In this document: one piece after another, positions 10,343-21,840 of the stretch | How the letters are laid out: each line of letters starts with the position of its first letter | How positions within the stretch are numbered: the stretch's first letter is position 1 | DNA from: Channa striata | Taxonomy: Eukaryota > Chordata > Actinopteri > Anabantiformes > Channidae | DNA: 64,000 bases | Direction: 5' to 3' | Assembly: GCA_033026295.1 (NCBI GenBank) | Contig: CM065182.1 | Location: 20,706,215-20,770,214 of the forward strand | Notes under the pieces: generated by a model | Database searches by the model: none | Told to the model about the DNA's origin: nothing | Seen by the model: the letters and a program-made list of their open reading frames with translations, nothing else | Program-made: the position numbers and the translations under genes

Positions 10343-13300
10343 TTGCCTGTTCAGATTTACTGATAATTATACATAATCAATCATGCTGTCTTTATAGTTA
10401 GAAACCACATTCTATTTGTTCCTAATTAGCATACTTTAGTGCCCATGAAGGTGCATGAGACTGCAGGGCCATTTTAAAATACAGAACTCTCAAACAAAAA
10501 CTGAAAATATATGTGAATAAAGTCAAAAATTCAAAACATAATTTAAAGGCGGTAGAGGACACGACTGTAAATTCCAAATTGCAAGAAGTGAAAATCAAAC
10601 AAGCTGATACAGCTGATACACCATGGATACAGCACATTTTGGCTGTATCCATGGTGGTACACTGTAACTTAGTAGTGTAGTCTTGCAGTATACTTCCTTT
10701 AGATTATTTGTCAGTCAAAGAATAGCCAGCTTTTTGTCAGCCTTTATCTTATCAAAGTGTTTATTCACACTTTGTACCTGAGTTGGTGTGTGTTGTTAAA
10801 TGACAAAGACACTGTTTAAAATATTGGCGTCTGTCGGAAAAAAAAAGGTTATATTTAGTTTTAATTGCTTTATAAGAGACAAATCTGCGTTTGGGAAATT
10901 GAAAATGGGAAAAATTATTTGCTTACACCGACACTTGTCATGAACTAGACATCTAAATCACCTTCGCTACAGATGCTGCTCTTTGAGCAGCATGGTATAA
11001 AACGCATCCATTACAGCACAATAACATCTGTTCAGATAACACACAAATCAAGGTAGTTAGACATTCTCTGTTTGCAGTTCAAGTAAAGAAAGGAAAGGGA
11101 TCCGCCGCTTTAATAAGTAACACAAGGCTTTGGCTTGCTGCAATGGGCATGTCAATGAACCAGGTGAATCACAGTGTAAGCTAATCCTTCAGGCTTCACA
11201 CACACACACAAACACACACAGGCAAACAGAGAAAGACTGCTCCAAACCACAAATGCTGCATTAAGGGTATCTTGTGGTTTCATTGTAAACAAACACAGCT
11301 TTGTTTACATTCCGCAAATTTCACTTTTTACGCCTAACATGAACATTACCATGTATGTTTATAATAACACTTCCTCAGGTAAAAAATGTGGATTTGGAAA
11401 AAGTTAACGGAATTCAGATTAACATTAGGTCTAAACTGTTTTAATATATGTAAAATTCCACAGATTGTTTTTGTTATATTACATTATATTATACATGCAG
11501 ATGTTTTTCTTCAAAAGAAATGTCATTTACTGAATTTGTGATTTTTTTTTTTTTGCAGTATCCAAACAAAGTATTCACATTGTTAAAGAGCTACACAACA
11601 GGAAGATTTAAACCTTTCTCACAGACCAGTTTTGTTTTGTTCACTAGGTCGCAGGATAACAAATGAATGCACTTTGAGGTGTATCAGGTTAAGCAATGAT
11701 TAAGATTATGATTGTTCCAGTACAAGGTCAATGATCACATCAGGACTACCTGACAGTTGGGCTACAAAAAACTAATTATTTGACTTAAGGTGCAGTTTTC
11801 AATCCCTTATGTACTTTTAATGCTTATGCACAAATGCCTAGTGTTATGCATTTCTTCAAAACATTCTGCAACTCTATCTTTACCATATCATCGCTGTGCT
11901 TAAATGAACATAATACCCCAGAGAATTAATTAGTTTTTGAGACATCCATGTATATGCAATGCAGGAAAGATAAACCAAGTCATGAACAGTCTCTGTACCC
12001 GCTGAGTCAAAATGACCCTCAATCTGGACAGCATCAACGAGAGCTCAGTTGAGCACAAGGTTTGGTTTACAGCATGATGGGCATGCTGCCACGCTATTCA
12101 CTTTTTCAATTATGGCGATCTACTTTCACTTACCACAGTTCTGCTCCATTTCTCTGACCTATATATGAGCAGACTAACTGAAATGTCAGTGTATACTGAG
12201 CTGTACTAACAATCACTACAGCTCTTACACAAAATCCTTAGGCAGAACTAACAAAAACCCAATGAAGAACTAAAATGCTGATAGGCTGATCAACAGTATG
12301 CAGAATTTCTAAGTTCAAAGTTCTTCTAATACAACCATCCTTAAACAATGTGATTTTAATTGGGTTGTGGTTACAGATACTCCAAAATTCTCCAAGAGCA
12401 CAAACAAAGAGTTACATTTTCAATCATTTTTTAGCATTCTGTAATTTAGAAGAAAATAACCAAAAAACTATTCAGTCCATCAATGTCATCTCATTTTAAA
12501 AGTCTTTTTACTTAAAAAACATTGTAAAAAGAATGCTAAACAATAATGATAGTTTCAGCATTTGCTGCTTATTTCATCACATATTGTATCTTAATAAACC
12601 AACTTTAACAAAAGCTATAAATCTTAATAAATAGATCTTTGGATGCTTCACACTATGTATGTGTGAAACTGACATGATAGTGTACTGTAATACAATGAAA
12701 GTGTGAACATATGGTACGGTCGGGGGCAAAAGTTGGTATACCTTATTTAGAAATCGCTAAAATAATTAAAAAATATATATTTTTTTAAAATCAATATAAT
12801 ATTTAATGCGCATTTGACTTACACAGATGCTTCTTTATCAGAATAATTAAATTTAATTTCTGCAATTTATCAAAGCGTATGCAAATGTTTGCATTAATAT
12901 AATTTTCTTTGTTTTAATAAAACTTTATTTTTAGATTTTATGGAAAATCTGCGGAGATACACTTGAAAATGACAACAATCATGCTGTGAAGTGATCCTTT
13001 TCATTGATTGATGACATTTAATTAGAAATACTATCCTCATATAAAAACTATATCAAAATTACTGATAAACCTATTTTGTCATAGTAGAGCACTGCAGCAT
13101 TTTAAAGAACTATCTTCATTTCTGCAACACATGCTATTGCTGATGCTGCGACACAAGACAATGAGAAAAGCTAATTCCACAAAGGACGAGTAGAAAACAA
13201 AGCAACCAGCTAAGTGGTTTAAAAATATGGTGTGCAAGTGTAACTCGGAGAAATGGTGCTGTTTTAAAGGCAAAAGGAATTAACAGCGATTACTGAATTG

Positions 13301-13888
13301 ATAAGGGATGTCTTCTAGTATGATCTTATCTGAAATATTCTAGATTTGGTTCCAATTGTGTAAAATACCCAAATTCTCCATGGCATAACAAATAACCTAC
13401 TGAATCTTTTAGTTTGGCTGACCTTACTCTCTACTACAGCCAAATAATGCCTGAAAAGCATGATAACTCGCTATTGTAAACAAACATGGAGGACTAGTTC
13501 AAATATTATAAAGTTCAAAAAACAACTGCAAAATGTACTGTAATCTTTGCAGGAGGGTACTTCCGATGAAGAGGCAACTACAGGTCCTTTGTTGAAATAT
13601 TTATCTACTAGCCAAGATGGTAAATTAAGAAGTTGTATTTTGATAACTGCAGAAAGACAAGTGTTCTGCCTTGGCCTACTACCTAAAAATTACTAAGGAC
13701 AGGGTTACTGAGTAGTGATAAATTATGTAGAGAAAGCCCTACAGTACACTCCATGAATAGAGCAGAATGCTTAGTGTTTAAGTATAACTGGTAGTTACCA
13801 CAGTTTCTACCGCTAAGTGTCATTCTTGTCTAGTAACTCCTTAAATCACAATTAAAACTGCCAATTGTTATTAACATGGTAAAAAAGC
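10343..13888. other. Intergenic, no gene recognised
   Basis: AT-rich DNA with a short CA run at about 11200-11220. The stretch 12719-12990 begins GGTCGGGGGCAAAAGTTGGTATACC, unusually GC-rich against an AT-rich body, and could be the end of an old DNA transposon, but I find no matching second terminus. No exon-like segment or RNA gene was recognised. Confidence 0.5.
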
Positions 13889-13986
13889 TAGATTCTTATA
13901 ATTAGGTTATATTTTAGATTACATTTCTCCTGCAATCAAAGAAATTTTAAAAAGTTTATAAAATATAACCTAATTATAAGAATCTA
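13889..13986. repeat. Perfect 28-bp inverted repeat (hairpin or MITE-like)
   Basis: Arm 13889-13916 begins TAGATTCTTATAATTAGG and is the exact reverse complement of arm 13959-13986; the 42-nt loop is 13917-13958. Outside the arms an A-run on the left and a T-run on the right extend the pairing imperfectly. Confidence 0.9.
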
Positions 13987-14659
13987 TCTTTTTTTTTAAT
14001 AAAATGTCAAATTTAAAAATTAAGTTAGTTGATAAATACAAAATATTCATGACAGTATTTCTGAAAGCCGTCTCACATTGCTTTCGATGCTTAATTCTTC
14101 TTTAATGTTACAGCGTATGACCTCTGGTACTATTCTAGTCTAATAGTACTAGAGCCTAATTTACATACTCTGGCATAAGAAAGAGTTACTAGAGTCTTTA
14201 AATGTGACTAGGAAGTTCAGTGTCTCTCCTCTTCCCCTATTAGTTTGAAAATGAGGCAAAAAATCCAGTTGCTTTCTCTTAGCCATTCCAGTCTCCTTTC
14301 TCATTCTGCCTCTACTAAAAAAATACACAGTTTTCCTAAGAATTCACCACATAGGCCTTAGACAGGTGGATCGATAGAGGCTGGTGGACAGAAAGTGGTC
14401 CTTAGACAAACAAGTGACAGCCAGCAGCTCCCGAGGTTTCCATTACGTGAGGCACCCTGCCCAGCCATTGATGTGCCTGTCACCTTAGAAGGAACAGCAT
14501 TCTCAACTTTAGTATGAACCTAGACATCAACACTTGGCATCCAATTATCAAGAAACTGTTAGACATAATAATAATAGACAGAATGTGCATACGCATACTG
14601 TTGAGTATAAGGACTGATGTGGCAGTATCATATGCAGTGGATACGGGCCAAGTCTATCA
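13987..14659. other. Intergenic, no gene recognised
   Basis: Nothing recognisable: no long frame, repeat family or RNA gene was seen between the inverted repeat and the next L2 copy. Confidence 0.5.
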
Positions 14660-15685
14660 TAGGACAGAAACTGCACTGATGTAAGTCACCAACGATCTTC
14701 TCTTGGCTTCTGATAATGAACTCATCTCTTTACTTGCTCTATTAGATCTTAGTATTGCATTTGACACCAATGATCACAGCATTTTATTACAGAGACTGGA
14801 ACATGTATTTGGCTTCCATGAGGGTCTGTGTTAGGACCAATACTTTTTACATTATATTAGTGTCCTAGGTAACATTATTAGAAAAAAAGCTAATGAGACC
14901 CTTTTATCTCTATATGAAACCAGATGGAACAAATCAATTAATCAAACTACAAGCATGCCTAAAAGACATAAATGCCTGGATGTCCTACAATTTCCTTCAT
15001 CTAAACTCACATGAAACTGAAGTTATTGTGTTTGGGCCTAAAAATCTGGATTTTTCATTTACCTCATCACACATAAAACAAATCTTTAGAACAGCCTCCT
15101 TCCACCTACGGAATATTGCCAAAATTAGGAGCATCAGCGATGCTGAAAAACTGGTCCAATCATTTGTTACTTCTAAGTGGAACCACTGTAATTCTCTACT
15201 TTCAGGCTGCCCAACTCTCTAAAAATCCTTCAATTAATCCAAAATGCTGCAACAAGATTACTGACTGGGGCCGGTAATAGAGCTCATATTTTGCCTTCTC
15301 TAGCTTCTCTCCATTGGCTTCCCATTAAAAGTAGAATAGAATTTAAAACCCTTCTTTTTACCTATTAAGCTCTAAACGGTCATGCTACATCATACCTAAA
15401 AGATCTCCTAGTGCCAGATCATCCACTTCAGTCTCAGAATGCAGGCCTACTTGTATTTCCCAGAATTTCCAAAAGTAGAATGGGTGGCAGAGCCTTTAGC
15501 TATGAAGCTCCTCTCCTGTGGAGAGGAGGAAGCAGACAGTCTCTCTACTTTTAAGACTAGGCTCAAAACTTTCCTCTTTGATAAAGCTTACAGTTAGTTA
15601 TAGTCATGCTGCTATAGACTGTTCGGGGACCAAACCCCGATGCACTGAATGCAACTAAATAAAGTTAAATTGAATTGAAATTTAA
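14660..15685 (+). mobile_element. LINE2-like retrotransposon, decayed copy with internal deletions
   Basis: Plus strand. The left part holds reverse-transcriptase remnants (LLDLSIAFDTNDHSILLQRLEH). A deletion then joins to the thumb region (NQLIKLQACLKDINAWM, EVIVFGPKNL) and the C-terminal region (RTASFHLRNIAKIRS, SRMGGRAFSYEAPLLW), with a shortened tail AACTAAATAAAGTTAAATTG. Compared with the 4129 copy it has lost most of the 3' UTR. Several stops and frameshifts are present. Confidence 0.87.
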
Positions 15686-18684
15686 CAGAATATTTTGGGC
15701 AAAAAACTTACTGAGCCTGTCCACAACTAAATGCATCTGCATACCTGTTGTTTATGTTGTTGTCTTTTTTTTCCATGATGATCTCAAAATTAATCTTCAA
15801 AGCGCTTCATATCTTAAAAGTTATTAAGCCCAAGTCTGCTGCCTTTGTAGCTAACCTTTGTACGCTAAAGGCATACACACACTACACAGGGACATATGTT
15901 AACCATGTCAGAGAGCACACTGCCATTTAATATATCTGCACCCTAAGAAAGGTATGTAGCTTATGTCATTAAAATGTATATACTTTTTCGAGAACCATTC
16001 AATGTCTTGATTTGTTTGATTCAACCCATAAACGGGGAGTATTTATATTTATAGGTTATTATATTGTACATCCTTTTAGTTAAGAATGTTAATTTAGCTT
16101 TACATTGAAACTCTGTGACTGAACTGCAATTTCTACATAGATTTCAGAAATAAAAATCTCTACTATGCAAAAAAAGGGAATTGATCCTATCAGCTTAACT
16201 GCATTAACTGCCTAAAGGTAGCAAAGGTAGCAACAAAATGTTAAATTTAGGGTACTGCCATTTTGGAAAATGGTTTTGTTTTGTTATATTGAATATATAC
16301 TGTCAAATTAAAAATGAAGTTCAGCAAAAATCAGTTGATAATAATTCATTTGCACTTTTCTATCCTTTGCTTTTTTTAATTTAAAATTTGTTGAATTTAT
16401 TGTGTAATAAAAATGTAATTTTGAGTAGTTATTTTAAAAGGTATGCAATAACATTGTGAAAACATGTTTGCCAGTAATGTGCACATAACATCAAAAACTT
16501 TCTATTACACTAGTATTTACCACTAATTCAAGCCTTTTTAACAGCAATTACAGCTTCTATTCTCTCAGAGGAACTCTATAGTTTATTCCATTCTCCATGA
16601 CAGATCCTGGTGTCAGGGTTTGGAGCTCTTCCCAAAGAGTATTCTCATCAGACGAGAGACACTTTATTCTCATGAACTCAGGGTGCGTATTATACTCTTT
16701 GGTCAGTTGCAGTGAGCAGTTGCTTCCACCCAACCATAAATACTTGATTTATTGTTACTAAGATTTTTGTCTTTCTAGCAGATTCTCCCATCTCTGCAGA
16801 GGAAACACAAAATCTGAAAGTTAAGCTTTATATATGTACTCACTACATTATTTGACTAAAAGTGTAAGATTGCTTTCCAAGACTGATTTGTGTAAAAACT
16901 GCTTGCTCTTTGCCGCAGCTGCACTACTGCCAAATTGTGAAAACTTTACAAATCAATCACTAAACTCTAAAAGTGCGTTTTTTTCTCCAATGTGGCTCGT
17001 TAAGAAAAAAATGTCTCATGGCCAGTTTAAGTTTTCATTAATATCATGCTTAGACAGCAAAGTAACAAAAAGGAAAAGTCTATAAACCACTAGCTTGATA
17101 TTTCCATTGGAAACATTTTTGACACCTCACTTGCACATGTACTGTCATGGTGCCTTTTATTCTTCACCATGACCACTGGGATTCAGGGCAACAATCTAGT
17201 TTAGACCAACAAAATGTAACAAAATGTGCAGAGGCAGCCAGCAGGCCTGAACACACAATAGGCCAGGGAGTCAATGAAAACAAAACAGACCCCCACAGGC
17301 ACTAACTCTCCTCTTCAAACTGCTCATATGCAGCCGCACACTCACACAGAGGCTGGTGCTATGAACATTATGCATTTCAGTCTGTACACTGCAGTGACCA
17401 ATGGTCACTGGCTCAGGGTAAAGAAGTCATATCCACAGGTCTCCACTTCCAAATATTAAAGAAAATAAAAGGTTTTATGAGGCGAGTCTAATTACTAACA
17501 CAGTTTTACTGACTGACTGTAGGGCAAATGTGAGAGAAACGGAAGGTGTAACATAGTGCATTGTGCTGTGGCACTTGTGACTGGTGCACATATTGGTGCC
17601 CGCGTACAATGCTGCAGCATTGGTTTACTTGAGCTGTCACTTACGTGGGGGAGAAGGTTGTATTTCAGGATAATTGTCAGCGAGGATTAATGGTGGGCTC
17701 CTTAGATTTAGCATCCAAATCCCTGAACACATATTGTGTTGCTTGGGTTTAAATGCTACCAAAAATAAGATGTTCCAAAGAAAAACTTGTAACTGCTACT
17801 AACCATTATTTTTACTATGAATAAATACCATAAAGTATCTGATGAAAATATAGTGTCTGAAAAACCAAGCAAAACCCACAGTTCAAAACCCAAAGATATT
17901 CAATTACAAAAAAGAGAAGGATAAAGATGAAATAATACAAATACTCACATTTTAGAAGCAAGTCTCCAAAAATATAATACAATGTGCCAGGTTAAGATTT
18001 TCTCAGCACTGTTGTTGTTGTTGTTGAAGTTCCAAATTTGTAATTATAATGAATTATTCTATTCTATTAAGATATTGTGAGCCAGTATTATGAAATGTTT
18101 ATAAACTATGAAAAACATTTGAGATCACTGTATGGCAAAAAAGCATGAATAAATAAAACGATGCCAAAAGTAAGACATAGTGCGTTTTAGGATGCTTGAA
18201 TGTACACGGTTATATAAGCAGTATCATGTGTGTAATCAAATATAATAGACATGGGGGTATATTTGCAGTCAACACCTCCAGTCTCAATTATCACCAACTC
18301 TTAACACTTTTAAGGGCAGCTAGTACACCTATAGACAAGAGACTGGAGACTGCCTATCTGCTACTGTAAATGAATGATGCTTTTATGTAAGTTCAACGTC
18401 AGCTCTGAAGTTCAGCCCGTATTAGAAAATGTCAGGGAGAATGCAACGTCACCTGTCAGCACATAGTCAGTGAGACCTAAATGGGTTCTCTTAGCACAAA
18501 AATAGGAGTGAAAGAAAAAAGTCAGATGATGACAGGTTTCTTAGAGTTTCTTTTAAAAAAAAAACTACAAAAGGTACTTGGCCCAGTATCTGGCAGCTTA
18601 ATCTGGCTGCCAAGTTGATTCTGCCAAAGTACAAATTAACTGATCAGTAAAGCCTTTGTGAAATAATAGCATGGGAAAAAAAAA
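15686..18684. other. Intergenic, no gene recognised
   Basis: AT-rich. The stretch 16520-16720 (CCTGGTGTCAGGGTTTGGAGC, then CATCAGACGAGAGACACTTTATTCTCATGA) resembles decayed Tc1-type transposon DNA in minus orientation but is too degraded to delimit. A GTT microsatellite is at about 18010-18026. No exon was recognised. Confidence 0.45.
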
Positions 18685-18802
18685 CACATTTACCCCTGGT
18701 ATCCTTCCACACAATCCATTCATCCCTAAACATCTTCGGACTGCGGGAGGATAATCTTGGCATCCAGATAAAACTGCCAGGTCCTTGCAGGACTGTTTCA
18801 GG
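18685..18802 (-). CDS. Candidate third exon of an unidentified gene
   Basis: On the minus strand a pyrimidine stretch TTTCTTCTTTGAG is followed by about 110 nt of open sequence and ends at CCAGG|GGTAAATG. Two frames are open: one reads ALKQSCKDLAVLSGCQDYPP, the other starts SPETVLQGPG. The first looks more protein-like, but it joins the preceding exon in phase only if that exon uses the weak donor AAG|GTGGAT. It may belong with the exons at 19.3-19.7 kb. Family not recognised. Confidence 0.35.
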
Positions 18803-19339
18803 GCTCTCAAAGAAGAAACTTAATGAAACCTCTCATCAGATTTAAATAGTTTTATTGGCCTTCAATTCTTGTGTGGTGAATCTAAACTCGTCGGACCAAC
18901 AGTTCCGAGATATGCTAAATGACGACATCACTTGGCACTTTAGCCTAGAAAACTGGCTTTCTTGGCTGTGAATTATGGACTGCCATACACAGGTGGTGCA
19001 GCAGCAGCTGGACAGGTGTGTGCTTCAAATATCAAGCACACATAAAAGCTTACAGTTGCTGTTGGTTTATTTATATAAAACTCCCAATTGTATTTGCAAG
19101 TTGAAAAAGTATAAGTTAAAGATTATTGTATGTTATGCTAAATCATAGTTTTCCAGCTGTTTAAGAAAAGTACATGCTATAGGGTTCCTGTAAGTGTATA
19201 GCAAAATGAAGAAGCTTCGTTTTAGTTGGTATTAATTTGATTTATCTATATCAAGCTCTTATATTGTCTTTCGGTCTGTTGACTGGTTGACTTGATTCCT
19301 CGCTGAATTCCAACTAGCGTAAGCTAGCTGGCACATCCA

Positions 19340-19736
19340 CCTTAGCGTTAAGTAACTAACCTGCACCTCTTCATTAATTGAGACAATATCTTTACATTTT
19401 AACAGCCGTTTTTCAGCGATATGAAGCTCAATTTCTTCAGAAAAACCTGCACAGAGTGATGGTCTTGTTACAAATGCAGTGTATTCGTACTTTTTTAATA
19501 TCAGAAAGTTATCAATCACATCTGCAGATGGGTCACGAGGGCGTAGCCTGAAACAGCGTGTGTGTCCTCTCCAAAAAACCGCCGGACTTGTCCCGTCGCG
19601 CCTGCTCCTCTGTCCTGCCCTTTGTCTCTTACCTTCTGCTTTATGGCACAGCTCCTCCAAACGCTGCCATTGCTTCTGAACGTCTGGAAACACGCGTCGG
19701 GTGAAACTATCCCCGTCCCGAGACCCAGCCGAACTC
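19340..19736 (-). CDS. Unidentified gene, two 5' exons of a small coiled-coil-like protein
   Basis: Minus strand. A first exon, about 19736-19640, encodes SSAGSRDGDSFTRRVFPDVQ then KQWQRLEELCHKAE and ends at a good donor, GAAG|GTAAGAG. After a small intron of roughly 100 nt ending in TCTGCAG, the second exon resumes in phase with DVIDNFLILKKYEYTAFVTR and runs through EEIELHIAEKRLLKCKDIVS to INEEVQ with donor CAG|GTTAGT. The charged, Leu-rich composition suggests helical or coiled-coil structure. No ATG is in frame: the first codon of the open frame is GTG, and TTCCCTCAG|TG just before it looks like an acceptor, so an earlier exon or a split start codon (A|TG) is possible. I do not recognise the family. 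Ends are approximate. Confidence 0.5.
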
Positions 19737-19739
19737 ACT

Positions 19740-19880
19740 GAGGGAACTTTCTGCTCGGCTCACATCGCCGGTAACTAACGGCGGTGATGCTGCGAGCCCA
19801 CGCGGTGAATCGAGTGCTGCCTTCGGGGTCTCTTCCCAAGTTCAGTTTCGATGCGATTAATACACCCTGAGGCGATGTTT
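19740..19880 (-). promoter_or_regulatory. CpG-rich promoter-like region upstream of the unidentified gene
   Basis: Immediately upstream of the 19.7-kb exon, base composition changes from AT-rich to GC-rich with many CG dinucleotides (CACATCGCCGGTAACTAACG, GCGAGCCCACGCGGTGAATCG). No TATA box is visible. This fits a CpG-island promoter driving minus-strand transcription. Confidence 0.5.
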
Positions 19881-21840
19881 TGTGTCTGTTTTAGAAAGTA
19901 GTAATAGACCAACAGGGTTAGTAGATAGTATAACCATGTGTGTTGAATTAAATAACTATTTTTTGTTCTAACAACGATGTGGGATTACAAATGGTTTATT
20001 TTGTCTTATTAAACATATTGTCCGACTTGTTTGGGAGAGCACGTAAAGGCAGCACAGGCAGGTGAAAGTGCGCAGCCGCAGAACTCATGATTTTGATCCA
20101 CTGATTTGACAGTAGCTGTACTGAGCGAAAAATGCGTAGATTTCACGGCAGGATAATCTGTTCTTCCGCTTGGGATTTTTAAAATTATTTTCCTATAGAC
20201 ACTGTAGCATAGAAAATTCCATCCTTCTGTTTTTGATTCCAATTTTTACTGCATATATGTTTCACCATATTCTAAAAAAACACATTATATTAGGCAACGC
20301 GGTAATATTTTCTGGCCAGTGGTTTGTTAACATTATGAATACTTTACTAATGCGCTGTAGACTGAGGCCATTACTAATAACGTTTTGCGTGGTTTAAAAA
20401 ATATATTTGACATCTGTCCATCTATCTGCTCTAGTGATCAATTATGAATGTCCATGGGATCTTTTTTTCTAACATGTCCCTACATCTGCCATTTTTTTAA
20501 AATTAAGGGCTTCAATCATGTAAACTGCACTTGTAAGATACTGGTAGATTTGGTTAAGATGAGGCCCTTTTACAGAAAAGTAAAGGTTAACACTGAATAT
20601 ACACACGGAAAAAATACAAATAAAATAAAATCTGTGTAATTATGCTTTCAAAAATTGGAAATAGAGACAAGTAATCCAGAGAAGATTCTGTGTATGCAAT
20701 AACTCTAGTGACACACACTCCTCATATGTTTATTTATAATTAATTAAACAACTTTATAAGGCATTTTAACAAGTTAAATAGTCAAAAGCTGGGTGAGCAT
20801 TCCTGAAACCTTCCATTGGAAGTAATTCACAGGTAAATAGTGTGAAGGTGAGTTTGTTAAAAATCTGCTGTGCTCCATAATTGGTTACACTGTCTTCTAG
20901 TTCTATCCTAACATATTTTAATTCATAGCATTGCCCAAATGAAGACTAAATAATCATTTTCTTGACCCAACATTGAGCCTAAATTGTACCTGCTTAAGTT
21001 AAGTTCTCATGGTCATGGTATATTGGTAAAATACCACCTGCTAAACAAATGTGCTGATAAAGAGTTGTTGAATCCTACTGGGCACCATGACCAAACATCC
21101 CAACATATGTCTGCTTAGGCTGCTGCCAATTTCTTCATCCACACAGAGGAAAACCCCACCTTATTTCCTTATATTGTGTCCATTACATTTACCTTTCTTT
21201 GCTTAGTGTACAGCAGTGGCTGCTCCTGTAGACTTCAGCACTTACTTTGTCTCCTTATGTATCACCAGTGAGGCATGCTTGTTTTACTTGCTCATTAAAC
21301 AAGTTAAAGTGAAGCTACACTGAACACAGCAGACAGGGTTTTGGACAAATGGATGCAAATTATATGCCGTCCATCCATTTTACCTGATGTTATATCACAG
21401 TCTTCCCTACAGATTTTTTTCTTGGCATTTTTCCATCTCATCCACTGGTCCTGCTGCTGTTCTTGTGTTCTAAGAAAGCTAAGAAATGCTTTGACCAGAT
21501 CTATCCCATCCACCTGCCTCACAATGTTCCTATGTCTAAGTGCAAAGTAATAATGAGTGCATATATGCTGTGTTAATACTGTATGCCTATTTCATGCATT
21601 TTCAGTGTTTTCAGACAGGGCATTTGCTTCTTGAAAGAAATAACCAACTCTGAAATAAGAAAAGTGTATGTTTTATTGTTTAACCACAATATTTTCTCAT
21701 GAACAAAAAACTGAATTCACTTTCTGAATTTTATTTCAAATGATGATTAAAAATCAAAGACTGAATAAACCATTTGATCAAACTGAAAATGCAACTATGG
21801 CTCCATTGCAAGTTATTAATAGGCCAGGGAGTTAATTAAT
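19881..21840. other. Intergenic between nccrp1 and the unidentified gene
   Basis: AT-rich. nccrp1's 3' UTR must lie at its right end, below 21841. Minus-strand AATAAA-type signals (TTTATT in plus view) occur, for example near 21670 and 21730. No other feature was recognised. Confidence 0.5.
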
